Shown piece after piece: positions 18,900-27,840 of a DNA stretch of 49,980 bases. The notes under the pieces were generated by a model that saw nothing but the letters and a program-made list of their open reading frames with translations, was not told the origin of the DNA and did no database searches. The stretch lies in NCBI GenBank assembly GCA_029260435.1, contig JAJDDG010000060.1:1-49980 (forward strand), given 5' to 3'. Position 1 is the first letter of the stretch. Each line of letters opens with the position of its first letter. Both the position numbers and the translations under genes were made by a program. The DNA is from Phycisphaerales bacterium. Its GTDB lineage: Bacteria > Planctomycetota > Phycisphaerae > Phycisphaerales > UBA1924.

Positions 18900-20307
18900 C
18901 CGAATCGTCGCCCTGATCGTCCGGAGTGGGACCCTGTCTGCGGTGCTTGATGACCGCGGCGATGCGCTTCTCGACAAACGCAAAGTCCGAACGCCTCACA
19001 CGGACAATCTCGCGGACGGGCATACCGACCGTTCGTGAGAACGCGAGGGTAATGACGACCGTGCCCAGTGTGTACGCGGCGGTGTTCGACCATGCGACGC
19101 CCCTCGCCCCGAAGTGGTCTATCAGCAGCAGGCTCAGCACGACGTTCGCAACCGTGACCGGGAGCATCGTGAACAACACAAGGATGGGCCTACCCCGTGC
19201 AGAAAGGTCGGCCTCGAATGTGCGTGCGGCAAAGAAGACCAGCACCCCCGGGACGAGAATCCGGGCGATCTGCCCGGCTTCGGCGAAGTCAGAGCCGTAT
19301 ACGAGCGGCACGATGTACGGCGCAATAACGAACAGAACGATGGCGGCGGGGATAGCGATGATCGTGGATACTCTGGCAACAAGTGCGGCCCGCTGTGCGG
19401 CGGCGGCGGGGTCGTCCCCGGTAACGGCGCGAGAGAACAGCACGAGCCCAAGAGTTCCCGGCACCTGCCAGAGCAGGATCGCTATGGAAACCGCGCGGGC
19501 GTAGTTCCCGATCTCATCGTTCCCGATCGAGAACAGCGGCAACCCCAGGAGCAGCACGCCGATTCTGTAGTTGACCGCCATCACCCACAGGCCCATCCCG
19601 AACTTGATCGACATCTGAACGATGAACTTTGCGACGCCCTTGTCCCATCGCGGTCGGACGCGGGCGAACTGTCGGAGCAGATGCAGACAGATGAGAATGC
19701 CCGCGGCGTAGCTGACGGCAAGCCCGAGGATCCGGATCCACCCGTCGTCCGGATCGCTGCGCCCGAGCGCAAGCCCTCCGATGAGCACGACGATGAGCAC
19801 AAGTGGATCACGGAGCCAGAACAGGCGCATCTCGAAATCGAGGCGGCGGGTGCCAACCGCGATCCCCCGTGTGTACGATGTCACACTTGCGAGAGGGATT
19901 GTCGCGGCTGCGAGCACGGCCCACCCCACCGGGACATCGGCCGCGTTGGCAGGCGAGAAGATGTAGAGCAGCGCGATGGCAACCCCCAGGACGGAGCCAA
20001 TCATCCAGATGGAAAAGAGCGTGCCGATGATCTCATCGAGCCCGGCCAGTTTTTTTCCGATTGCGATTGGGATGGCCTTGTTCGTGCCGAGGAACAGGAT
20101 GCGGGTGATGAGATCGGGCATCCACATTGCGAGCGCGATCATGCCCACGGCCCCGGCACCCCAGATGCGGCTCGTTGCGATGCCCGCTGCCATACCGAAT
20201 CCGATATGGGCACCGCGCCCGGAGAGCACCTGGAGCGTGTCGTAGAGGAACGACCTCTGCTGGTGGACCGAACCCTTGGGTGCTTGTTCTGAAGCGTTTT
20301 CGTTCAT
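18886..20307 (-). CDS. Wzx-like polysaccharide flippase (MOP superfamily)
   Basis: A 473-residue membrane protein with about twelve to fourteen hydrophobic segments and an N-terminal region of the polysaccharide-synthesis MATE/MOP type (LYDTLQVLSGRGAHIGFGMA). It would flip lipid-linked repeat units across the inner membrane. The frame is open upstream to 20601, but that part lies inside the next gene. ATG at 20307 overlaps the stop of that gene (ATGA). It is the last gene of a minus-strand operon with a GT4 and an unknown protein. Confidence 0.8.
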   Translation of the reverse strand: MNENASEQAPKGSVHQQRSFLYDTLQVLSGRGAHIGFGMAAGIATSRIWGAGAVGMIALAMWMPDLITRILFLGTNKAIPIAIGKKLAGLDEIIGTLFSIWMIGSVLGVAIALLYIFSPANAADVPVGWAVLAAATIPLASVTSYTRGIAVGTRRLDFEMRLFWLRDPLVLIVVLIGGLALGRSDPDDGWIRILGLAVSYAAGILICLHLLRQFARVRPRWDKGVAKFIVQMSIKFGMGLWVMAVNYRIGVLLLGLPLFSIGNDEIGNYARAVSIAILLWQVPGTLGLVLFSRAVTGDDPAAAAQRAALVARVSTIIAIPAAIVLFVIAPYIVPLVYGSDFAEAGQIARILVPGVLVFFAARTFEADLSARGRPILVLFTMLPVTVANVVLSLLLIDHFGARGVAWSNTAAYTLGTVVITLAFSRTVGMPVREIVRVRRSDFAFVEKRIAAVIKHRRQGPTPDDQGDDSATPH

Positions 20308-21260
20308 AACTGGCGCGCTTCGTCGAGCGCGTTCACCTGGAAGACCTGGTACCCCTTGTCCTCGCCGAGCGACCATGTCCGGACGAGGTTTCCCGCGGAG
20401 AGGTCGTACTGCGCGACACGGCTCTGCGGCATGGAGTGTCCGTACTTGATGAAGTACCCAAAGTCTTTCCACTTGCTTCGGCGCAGCGCGCTGAACATGA
20501 CAAAGTAGTTGTCCTCGGCGCCGGGCACAGCGCAGACACCCCGACACCATCCGAGTTGGTCGAGTTCCGGAGTCAGTTCTATAAGAGAGTGGATCCGGCA
20601 CTCCGGCTGTTGCCCGTCGGGGAACTCGACGAGATGCCCGTTTGTTGTCGTGAACATAATCTTGCCGTTGATCCAGTCGCCGTCGTGCGGCATGCCCACG
20701 CCGAGTTCGAGGCGCCTGGACTGATCGGTGACGCAGACCGCGTCCATGGTGCGGAGTTGCCCCGTCCAGAGGGTGCCGTTGAAGATGAACAGGTGGTTGC
20801 CGTGACGGACGTGCGGCTTCGTATCCGGTATCAGTCTGTAGTCCCTGGCGGGATCGATCGTGCGCTCGCCGGGGATGAGGTCGTGCCGCTCGACGAGGTC
20901 GCCATCGAGTGAAACGATATCGACGGTTTCGAGCCCTGTATTAGAAACCGCGAGCATGCCTTCCCACTCGATGCAATGGTGCAGGTCGTTGAAGCCGGGG
21001 ATGGTGATCCTGGCGACGGGTTCGACGGGCGGCCACTGGTCATAGACGACGATCTCGTTGTGAGTACAGACGTACCACAAGTCGTTGATAAAGCAGTTGC
21101 CGGTGAATTGGACCTTGTGTTCGGGCGTCCGCAGGGACGGGGGTGTCATGTACTCGGTTCGATGGACAATCTGCCCGGACTCAAGATCCAGGATCAGTGC
21201 GATCGCAAGGATCCCCTTTCCGCTCTCGCCCTGCTCGGCACCGGTGATCAGCAATTGCAT
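20304..21260 (-). CDS. Uncharacterised protein, possibly a beta-propeller
   Basis: I do not recognise this 318-residue protein. It has no signal peptide or membrane span. It is rich in short beta strands and aromatic or His-containing turns (for example FTGNCFINDLWYVCTHNEIV, HHCIEWEGMLAVSNTG, GNHLFIFNGTLWTG). Repeated units of roughly 45-50 residues suggest a propeller. It overlaps the preceding GT4 by 13 bases and the flippase by four, so it is made together with both. A lyase, a sugar-binding scaffold or a processing enzyme are all possible. The ATG at 21260 is chosen because the longer frame lies inside the GT4 gene. Confidence 0.6.
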   Translation of the reverse strand: MQLLITGAEQGESGKGILAIALILDLESGQIVHRTEYMTPPSLRTPEHKVQFTGNCFINDLWYVCTHNEIVVYDQWPPVEPVARITIPGFNDLHHCIEWEGMLAVSNTGLETVDIVSLDGDLVERHDLIPGERTIDPARDYRLIPDTKPHVRHGNHLFIFNGTLWTGQLRTMDAVCVTDQSRRLELGVGMPHDGDWINGKIMFTTTNGHLVEFPDGQQPECRIHSLIELTPELDQLGWCRGVCAVPGAEDNYFVMFSALRRSKWKDFGYFIKYGHSMPQSRVAQYDLSAGNLVRTWSLGEDKGYQVFQVNALDEARQL

Positions 21261-22402
21261 ACGGGCTCTCCCCCCGTGTTCTCTTGGATGGGCGTTGGCA
21301 TGAGTCGGTCGTATATCTCGAAAAACTGGCGGACGGTTCGATCCACACCCCACCGCTCGCGCTGCTGCATGACGGCCTGCTCGCTCGCCTCGGCACGCTC
21401 GCCAAGGCGGCGTTCCAGGCAGGACGCCAGCGCACCTGCATCGTCCGTTGGAAAGAACAACGCGACCTCGCAATCGAGTTCTCTGTTGGGTGTGATATCC
21501 GAGAAGATACACGGGATCCCCGTGCCAACGGCCTCGACCCCCGAGAGCGGCAGCCCCTCCCATCGAGACGGGAGAACGAAACAATCCGCGGCACTCATCC
21601 ACTGCTTGATATTCGAGACCACACCGTGGAATGTGATCGAGTCATCGCCCTCGGCTATCGCTTCGATCTGGTGTTTGAATGTACCGTCGCCCATCAGATG
21701 CAGGCACCCGCCCTTCTCCCCCAGACGCCCCACACGCCACGCCTTTACGAGGACATCCTGGGCCTTCTGGCTTGTTTCCGGAGATTTGCCCGTGAAGCGT
21801 CCACAGTGAAAAAAATGCCGCTTCGTCGGATCAACCCCGAGTTCTGCGAGCCTCTCTTCTCGCAGGCAGGCTTCGTTCCGTGGCCAATCGAAAGTCATGC
21901 CGTTCGGAATGAGCACCTGTTCCCCCCGGACGACACCCTCGAACGCCTTGTGCGCCTCTTTGCCGCAGGAGTAATACACCTGCGTGTCCGAGTGATTCAA
22001 CACCCAGCGAAGGACCGGATGGGTCGGAACAAATGTGTCGTGGATTTTACGGATGACACCGTACCGACGTCGGTGGAGGAACCGCGCAAAGTAGTAGGCG
22101 ACCTCCACATAGTCGAGATGGATATGCACAATGCGCACATCCGGTGCCGCGACGAGCCGACGGAGCCAGAGCACACTCTGGATACTCATCTTCGGTGTCG
22201 GACCCACATGGACAGGAACCCCGGCAGCTTCGAGAGCCTCGCCCCACTGATCTCCCGCTTCGTCCCGCCTCGGCACGAGGCAGGCGAGTTCTACAGACGC
22301 GCCCTTCGCCCTCATCGCTCGGACAAGATCCTGAGCTGTTCGCTCGGCCCCTCCCGCGACGAGTGCGCCAATGAAATGGATGATGCGATGTCGGTGACTC
22401 AT
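21248..22402 (-). CDS. Glycosyltransferase family 4
   Basis: A 384-residue GT-B enzyme. It starts with IIHFIGALVAGGAERTAQDL, the glycine-rich loop common in GT4 proteins. Its donor domain has HFFHCGRFTGKS and LPSRWEGLPLSGVEAVGTGIP, with the E-x7-E pair. No transmembrane segment is visible. It opens a three-gene minus-strand operon (GT4, unknown protein, flippase) that faces the plus-strand cluster. The donor sugar is not readable. Confidence 0.87.
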   Translation of the reverse strand: MSHRHRIIHFIGALVAGGAERTAQDLVRAMRAKGASVELACLVPRRDEAGDQWGEALEAAGVPVHVGPTPKMSIQSVLWLRRLVAAPDVRIVHIHLDYVEVAYYFARFLHRRRYGVIRKIHDTFVPTHPVLRWVLNHSDTQVYYSCGKEAHKAFEGVVRGEQVLIPNGMTFDWPRNEACLREERLAELGVDPTKRHFFHCGRFTGKSPETSQKAQDVLVKAWRVGRLGEKGGCLHLMGDGTFKHQIEAIAEGDDSITFHGVVSNIKQWMSAADCFVLPSRWEGLPLSGVEAVGTGIPCIFSDITPNRELDCEVALFFPTDDAGALASCLERRLGERAEASEQAVMQQRERWGVDRTVRQFFEIYDRLMPTPIQENTGGEPVCNC

Positions 22403-22547
22403 GAAACGGATCGCCTCGCTCTCCCCGAGAGCGGGGGGCAGAGTATAGCCCGGGGCAAATTCGGGCTCTGGTGCCCCGCTCCCCTCATCGACACGCTCGC
22501 TCGTCTGCTGTAATTCCCAAGCGATTACGCCCCGTCATCACGAGTCT

Positions 22548-23567
22548 TCAGTGATCCGCAGGCAATACAAGCCCCACCTCCACCGCGACATGGTCCGAGC
22601 CGCTCTCCCGCTCGACTGTCCGCCAGCTCGTCCTGCGGACACCCGCAGAGACCACCACATCATCGATCGCTACGCGAGCCCAGACCGGGCTCTGAGCAGG
22701 CCATGTGCCTCTGATGAGGAGCCACGGCTTGCAACGGAAGAGCCCTGCTTGCTTGCGCAGCATGTCTGTCCGCGAGCTGGAGGGTGTGGCGTTCAGATCG
22801 ACGCCCATCACGATGGGCAGCCCGAGCGGGGCGAGGTACTCGCGGACCACGGAGCAGTTCTCCTCGAGCTGCTCGTTGCCCTCTTCCCACCGCTCGGATG
22901 AGCGGGGTGAGCGGACCACAAACGCCCCAAGAATAAACTCGCCACCCGGGCGCTCCACGATGTGCGAGCGTCGGAAAAGATAATTCCATTTCATCACATC
23001 CCAGTGTTCGTCCTTTTCCAGTTCGATCGGGCGCAGGGGCCACTTCGAGAGCTTCACCCGTGACCACTCCTTCGGGTGGGCCGGGCCAGAGCCATACGGC
23101 AACTGCTCAGCAAGCCGATCGTCGTTCTGGATGAGCGTCCATAACCGCCACGAACATTCAACAAGCACGACCACATCCGCATTGCTCCAGGCGATCAGCT
23201 CTACGACCCGCTCGGGCGTCTGGTTCACACCCAGCGTGTTCATCGTGAGCACCGTCACGATCTTCCCGGGATCCCCACCCCCGCTGGGTGCCCGCCCCGG
23301 CACGAAGAGCATCAGGCTCATCACCACCGCGAGTCCTATCGCAGTTGTGCAAATCCACCGACGCCCCGCGACAGCGAGCAAAAGCGGGATCACACCCAGG
23401 AGCGTCAGCTGCGGGGCGAGGGTCGCCACCTGGTCGATGACCCACGCGGACTGACCCGCGATCTGGGTCAACACCACCACCCAAGCCGCGAGACACCCGG
23501 TCCAGCAGAGCGCACCGATCACGCGGAGGAGCGGGGTGCTGGATTTCTTCGCGCGGTATCGCTTCAC
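22548..23567 (-). CDS. Membrane-anchored endonuclease/exonuclease/phosphatase-fold protein
   Basis: A 339-residue protein. Three hydrophobic segments (about residues 13-35, 44-66, 70-90) are followed by an EEP domain. The domain has VLTMNTLG, an acidic site in VVLVECSW, MGVDLNATP (the D-x-N motif), AIDDVVVS and GSDHVAVEV, which together make up the metal-dependent active site. The topology would place the domain outside the cytoplasm. EEP enzymes cleave phosphodiesters or phosphomonoesters of varied substrates; here a lipid or polyprenyl phosphate is possible but unproven. The start is GTG at 23567. It is divergent from galE. Confidence 0.75.
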   Translation of the reverse strand: MKRYRAKKSSTPLLRVIGALCWTGCLAAWVVVLTQIAGQSAWVIDQVATLAPQLTLLGVIPLLLAVAGRRWICTTAIGLAVVMSLMLFVPGRAPSGGGDPGKIVTVLTMNTLGVNQTPERVVELIAWSNADVVVLVECSWRLWTLIQNDDRLAEQLPYGSGPAHPKEWSRVKLSKWPLRPIELEKDEHWDVMKWNYLFRRSHIVERPGGEFILGAFVVRSPRSSERWEEGNEQLEENCSVVREYLAPLGLPIVMGVDLNATPSSSRTDMLRKQAGLFRCKPWLLIRGTWPAQSPVWARVAIDDVVVSAGVRRTSWRTVERESGSDHVAVEVGLVLPADH

Positions 23568-23641
23568 CGGGTGCCCTCGATTGCCGAGCGTTATCCTACG
23601 TCCTCGCCCGATCCGGGCGGTGCTTGTACGGAGATGGATGC

Positions 23642-24679
23642 ATGAACGTTCTGGTCACAGGTGGTGCTGGGTACATCGGCTCCCACGCCGCGAAACTGCT
23701 GCTCACCAGCGGACACAACGTCACGATCCTCGACACGCTCGAACTCGGGCACGAGCAGGTTGTCACCAATCTGCGCACCCTCCCTCAAGCGAACGAGCAG
23801 ACCCTCGCGTTCTGCAAGGGCTCGACCGCGGACCGCGAAACGGTCACGAAGCTCCTCCGCGAGCGCGAGGTCGAGTGTGTCATGCATTTCGCGGCGTACG
23901 CGCTGGTCGGCGAGTCGGTGACGGACCCGCTCAAATACCACCGCAACAACACCGGCGCCGCTGTCGAACTCCTCGAAGCGTGCGATGCCTCGGGCGTGAG
24001 CAAGTTCATTTTCTCCTCGACCTGCGCGACATACGGCGAGCCGAGCGAGGAATTCATCCCGATCAAGGAATCGACACCCCAGCACCCCATCAATCCGTAC
24101 GGCAACGCCAAACTCGCGTTCGAGAAGGCGCTGATGGATTTCCGTACCAAACGGGAGATCGAGGGGCGCCCCTTCGCCTGCGCGATGCTGCGGTATTTCA
24201 ATGTCGCGGGCTCGGACCCGGACGTGCTGATCGGCGAGGACCACGACCCCGAGACGCACCTAATCCCGATCATCCTCCAGGCGGCCCTCGGCAAACGCCC
24301 GGGCGTCACCATCTTCGGCACCGATTACCCGACACCGGACGGGACATGCATCCGTGATTATGTGCATGTGCAGGATCTTGTTTCGGCGCACGCGACGGTG
24401 ATGAACGCGCTGGGGGATTGCGACCTGCGGACCTACAACCTCGGGATCGGCAAGGGGCTCTCTGTCCGCGAGATCATCGAAGCGGCAAAGCAGGTGACTG
24501 GCGTTGACTTCAAGGTGAGCGAGGGCGAACGTCGCCCGGGCGACCCGCCGACTCTCTACGCGGATCCGTCGCGCGTCCGCGCGGAAACGGATTGGGTGCC
24601 GCAGTTCACCGACGTCAACGAAATCATCCGCACCGCATGGGACTGGTTCAGCGCCCACCCGGACGGGTACGCCTCGTAA
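23642..24679 (+). CDS. galE: UDP-glucose 4-epimerase (or related UDP-sugar 4-epimerase)
   Basis: A 345-residue SDR enzyme. It has the NAD motif VTGGAGYIGSH, the FSSTCATYG active-site strand and Y-G-N-A-K (catalytic Tyr and Lys), plus the C-terminal RRPGDPP motif of GalE. It interconverts UDP-glucose and UDP-galactose. Since UDP-xylose is also made here, UDP-xylose/arabinose epimerisation is an alternative that sequence reading cannot exclude. ATG at 23642 has GGAG at 8 bases; an in-frame ATG at 23624 is less likely. It is the only plus-strand gene in this stretch and converges on the UDP-glucuronate epimerase gene. Confidence 0.9.
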   Translation: MNVLVTGGAGYIGSHAAKLLLTSGHNVTILDTLELGHEQVVTNLRTLPQANEQTLAFCKGSTADRETVTKLLREREVECVMHFAAYALVGESVTDPLKYHRNNTGAAVELLEACDASGVSKFIFSSTCATYGEPSEEFIPIKESTPQHPINPYGNAKLAFEKALMDFRTKREIEGRPFACAMLRYFNVAGSDPDVLIGEDHDPETHLIPIILQAALGKRPGVTIFGTDYPTPDGTCIRDYVHVQDLVSAHATVMNALGDCDLRTYNLGIGKGLSVREIIEAAKQVTGVDFKVSEGERRPGDPPTLYADPSRVRAETDWVPQFTDVNEIIRTAWDWFSAHPDGYAS

Positions 24680-24684
24680 CCCCC

Positions 24685-24699
24685 CCGCCTTCGGGGCGG
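24685..24699. terminator. Small hairpin between convergent galE and UDP-glucuronate epimerase
   Basis: CCGCC (24685-24689) can pair with GGCGG (24695-24699) over a five-base loop in the 21-base gap between the two stop codons. There is no T run on either strand, so termination is only possible, not shown. Confidence 0.3.
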
Positions 24700-24700
24700 C

Positions 24701-25699
24701 TCACCCCACCGCCACATCCTCGACCCGCTGCACCCATTCCCACTGCTTGCGCACGCCTTCCTCAAAGGTGGTTGTCACCTTGTAGTCGAGTTCCTGCGCC
24801 GAGCGCGAGGTGTCGGCGAATGTCCGCTCCACATCGCCCGCCTGCATCGGGAGCTGATCGATATTCGCTTTCCGCCCGACGACGCGCTCGATCGTGGCGA
24901 TCATCTCGCGCAGCGTGACCGGGTCGGACCCGCCCAGGTTCCAAATCCTGCACCCGTGCTGTTCGATGCGCTCGTACGCCGCGAGCACACCCGCAACAAT
25001 ATCTTCGATGTATGTGTAGTCCCGGCTCGACGAGCCATCGCCGAACATCGGGATGCGCTGCCCCGCGGAGATCAGGCGGATGAATTTCGAGATCGCCAGA
25101 TCCGGGCGCTGGCGCGGGCCGAACACGGTGAAGAACCGCAGGCTCGCGACGGGCATTTTGTACAGGTGCCAGTAGGTGTGCGCGATCAGCTCCACCGCTC
25201 GCTTGGTCGCAGCGTATGGGGAGATCGGCTCGTTCACATCATCGCTCTCGGAGAACGGCACCTTCTCGTTGTTGCCGTACACCGAGCTGCTCGACGCCTG
25301 CACGAACCGTTGCACACCCGTTGATCGCGCAGCCTCAAGAAGGATCGTCGAGCCGTTCATGTTCACCCTGGCGTAGAGCGCGGGCTGCTCGATGCTCGGG
25401 CGCACGCCAGCGCGCGCCGCGAGATGGACCACCCCGGTGAACCGCTCTCTCTCGAAGAGGGATTGCATCGCGGGCGCATCGGTGAGGTCGTTCTCGATGT
25501 ACCGGACGCGCTCGGCGTGCCCGCCCAGCGCCTCGCGGACCTCAGCGGAGTTGCGCTCCTTGATCTCGCGCGCATAAAACGAATCATAGTTGTCCAGACC
25601 AACAACCCGCGCCCCGGCGCGCGCCAACGCCTCGGCGGTGTGCGACCCGATGAACCCGGCCGCCCCGGTGACAAGGATTTTCTGATCGGTGTAATCCAA
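24701..25699 (-). CDS. UDP-glucuronate 4-epimerase
   Basis: A 332-residue SDR enzyme of the CapI/LspL/GAE type. It has VTGAAGFIGSH at the N-terminus, SSSSVYG, PYAATK (Tyr and Lys), and the diagnostic TVFGPRQRPD. It turns UDP-glucuronate into UDP-galacturonate, using the product of ugd. The frame is open to 25831, but a TTG at 25699 has GGAGG at 7 bases and starts the protein just before the Rossmann fold, so I prefer it over an ATG at 25729, which overlaps the terminator hairpin of the upstream gene. Confidence 0.88.
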   Translation of the reverse strand: MDYTDQKILVTGAAGFIGSHTAEALARAGARVVGLDNYDSFYAREIKERNSAEVREALGGHAERVRYIENDLTDAPAMQSLFERERFTGVVHLAARAGVRPSIEQPALYARVNMNGSTILLEAARSTGVQRFVQASSSSVYGNNEKVPFSESDDVNEPISPYAATKRAVELIAHTYWHLYKMPVASLRFFTVFGPRQRPDLAISKFIRLISAGQRIPMFGDGSSSRDYTYIEDIVAGVLAAYERIEQHGCRIWNLGGSDPVTLREMIATIERVVGRKANIDQLPMQAGDVERTFADTSRSAQELDYKVTTTFEEGVRKQWEWVQRVEDVAVG

Positions 25700-25729
25700 T
25701 GCATCGCCTCCGTTCGAACCACACAGCAT

Positions 25730-25765
25730 AAAAAAGCGGGGTGCCACATGCATGCAGCACCCCGC
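25730..25765 (-). terminator. Rho-independent terminator of the SLC13 permease gene
   Basis: On the minus strand, GCGGGGTGC pairs with GCACCCCGC (9 base pairs, 25757-25765 with 25736-25744) over a 12-base loop. It is followed directly by six T residues (25735-25730). It separates the permease transcript from the UDP-glucuronate epimerase, whose start lies 31 bases beyond. Confidence 0.85.
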
Positions 25766-25865
25766 AGGAGGAGAGAGAGAGTCTGTATGAAGTACAAATC
25801 CCCCGGTATCCGAGATCGTCGTTCCGGGCATCGGGGCATTGAAAATCGGGCATCAACCCCTCTGA

Positions 25866-27734
25866 TCAACCGGAGAACGGGTATACGAGCGGGGCGATCA
25901 CAAGCGTGACGATCGCGGCGATCACCGTCAGCGGGAAGCCAAGGCGGAAGAAATCCGTGAACCGGTACCCGCCCGGGCCCGCGACCATGAGGTTCGTCGG
26001 GACCGCGAGCGGCGTCATAAACGCGCACGCCGCCGCCGCCATCACGCCCACGATAAACGGCTCGATGTGGTACCCGCGTTCGACCGCCGCCGCGACCGCG
26101 ATCGGGAACATCAACACCGCTGCGGCTTTGTTCGTGATCACGAGCGAGAAGAGACCTGTCAGCACAAACACGGCGCCGAGCAACACCCGCGGGCCCGTCT
26201 CTCCGATCACACCCAGCAGCGCGTGCGCGACCATGTCCGCTGCGCCCGACTCCACCATGGCGTATCCGATCGCGAGCGCCCCGCCGATCGTGAGCAGCAC
26301 CTGCCAGTTGATGCTCTGGCGTGCGATCGTGCCGGACGAACAACGCGTCACCACCATGAGCATCGCGCCGAGGAACGATGCGCCTACCGTCGGGATTTCG
26401 CGGGGCAGGATGTCCACCCCGATCGCCGCGTTGATCCTGGCGGTCACCACACCGATCGGCAGCACCAGCAGCGCGAGCACCATGAACATAATCCCGATCG
26501 CGAGCCACGCGCGCTCGTACCGGATCGGACGCGCGCCACCAACCGCCGACAGCAGATAGAAGTGATCCGAATTGCGAAACGCCTCGACAAAGCCCGCGTG
26601 CGTATCGAGCAAAAGCGTGTCGCCCGGGCGCAGCACGATGTCACCGATCTTCTTATGGATGCGTTGCCCGTTTCGGTGCACCGCGATGATCGCCGCGTTG
26701 TACGCCGTCCGGAACTTGCTCTCGCGGACTGTCTTGCGCACGAGCGGCGAGGTGTGCGAGACAACCGCCTCGACCATCGATCGGGTGCGTCTGTCGCCCT
26801 CGACCTTGCCCACCTGATTCGTCGCCGGCACTAGCCCCCTGATTTTCTGCAGATCCACCACGGATTCCACCACACCCACGAAAATCAGCCTGTCTCCCGC
26901 GCGGAGGATCTCCTCTGGCGCCACCGCGGGCAGCGAACTGCCGCCGCGCTCGATCTCCGCGAGGAACAGCCCGGGCAGCGCACGCAGCCCCGCCGCCTCG
27001 ATGCTCTTGCCCACGATCGGCGAATCCGCCTGCACCTCCATCTCCACCTCGTAGCAGCGTGGATCGATCTCACCCGAACGCGCCTCACGACGCACGGGCA
27101 GCAACCGCTTGCCGAACAACACAATAAACACCAGCCCGAGCACCGCGGTCGGCAGCCCGATCGGCGTGATCAGCCAGAACAACCGCGCGGTCGTCGGCAC
27201 ATCCACACCCTGCTGGATCGCGTAGTCCTTGTACAGTTCTGCGATCGCGATATTCGAGCTGGTCCCGATGAGCGTGCATGCCCCGCCCAGGATCGCGGCG
27301 AAACTCAGCGGCATGAACAGCTTGGACGGGCTCACGCGCAGCTTCTTCGCCCAGTCGTCAATAATCGACAAGTACATCGCGACGATCGGTGTGTTGTTCA
27401 ACACCGCGCTCATCACCGCGACAGGTATGAACATCCGCACCTGCGCATCGACCAATGATTTGGGCCTGCCCATGACCAGCCCGGCGATCATGTTCACCGC
27501 GCCCGTCTCCACGAGCCCGGACGCCACAACAAATAGCGCCGCGATTGTCAGCACCGCCGGGTGCGCAAAGCTCAACGCCGCGTGCATCGGATCGAGGATG
27601 CCGATGACGAGCAGCATGGTCGCGGCGCCGATCATCGCGGTGTCCGTGCCCACCCGGTTGCTCATGAGCGCAACCATCAACAGGACGACCGTCCCGAGTG
27701 TGTACCAGGCTTCCCAGTTTTCGAGCATGCGCAT
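25866..27734 (-). CDS. SLC13/DASS-type permease with central TrkA-C domains (probable sulfate transporter)
   Basis: A 622-residue inner-membrane carrier. Two membrane halves of about five to six spans each flank a cytoplasmic part with two TrkA-C (RCK_C) domains, roughly residues 225-395. The substrate-site signatures are LNNTPIVAMYLSI in the first half, LIGTSSN, and TPLAVPTNLMVAGPGGY near the C-terminus. This arrangement is that of Na+-coupled sulfate carriers of the SAC1/SLT group. The cysQ and cysC genes directly upstream support sulfate as the substrate. A strong terminator follows. Confidence 0.82.
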   Translation of the reverse strand: MRMLENWEAWYTLGTVVLLMVALMSNRVGTDTAMIGAATMLLVIGILDPMHAALSFAHPAVLTIAALFVVASGLVETGAVNMIAGLVMGRPKSLVDAQVRMFIPVAVMSAVLNNTPIVAMYLSIIDDWAKKLRVSPSKLFMPLSFAAILGGACTLIGTSSNIAIAELYKDYAIQQGVDVPTTARLFWLITPIGLPTAVLGLVFIVLFGKRLLPVRREARSGEIDPRCYEVEMEVQADSPIVGKSIEAAGLRALPGLFLAEIERGGSSLPAVAPEEILRAGDRLIFVGVVESVVDLQKIRGLVPATNQVGKVEGDRRTRSMVEAVVSHTSPLVRKTVRESKFRTAYNAAIIAVHRNGQRIHKKIGDIVLRPGDTLLLDTHAGFVEAFRNSDHFYLLSAVGGARPIRYERAWLAIGIMFMVLALLVLPIGVVTARINAAIGVDILPREIPTVGASFLGAMLMVVTRCSSGTIARQSINWQVLLTIGGALAIGYAMVESGAADMVAHALLGVIGETGPRVLLGAVFVLTGLFSLVITNKAAAVLMFPIAVAAAVERGYHIEPFIVGVMAAAACAFMTPLAVPTNLMVAGPGGYRFTDFFRLGFPLTVIAAIVTLVIAPLVYPFSG

Positions 27735-27840
27735 TCAGCTCCGGCTCGGCAGACCAGCGGCGGGCACGCTGCCCGCCTGTCACCCATCCATCGGCTGTTC
27801 TCCCGCCGGGCGTCAAGCCGCCCGGGTCTGCCCTTCCGCC

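Noticed and set aside
27797-27816. Hairpin CCGGGCG/CGCCCGG between cysQ and the permease gene
   Set aside because: A seven-base stem exists in the 106-base gap, but no T run follows on the minus strand, so it is not called as a terminator. It may still pause transcription.
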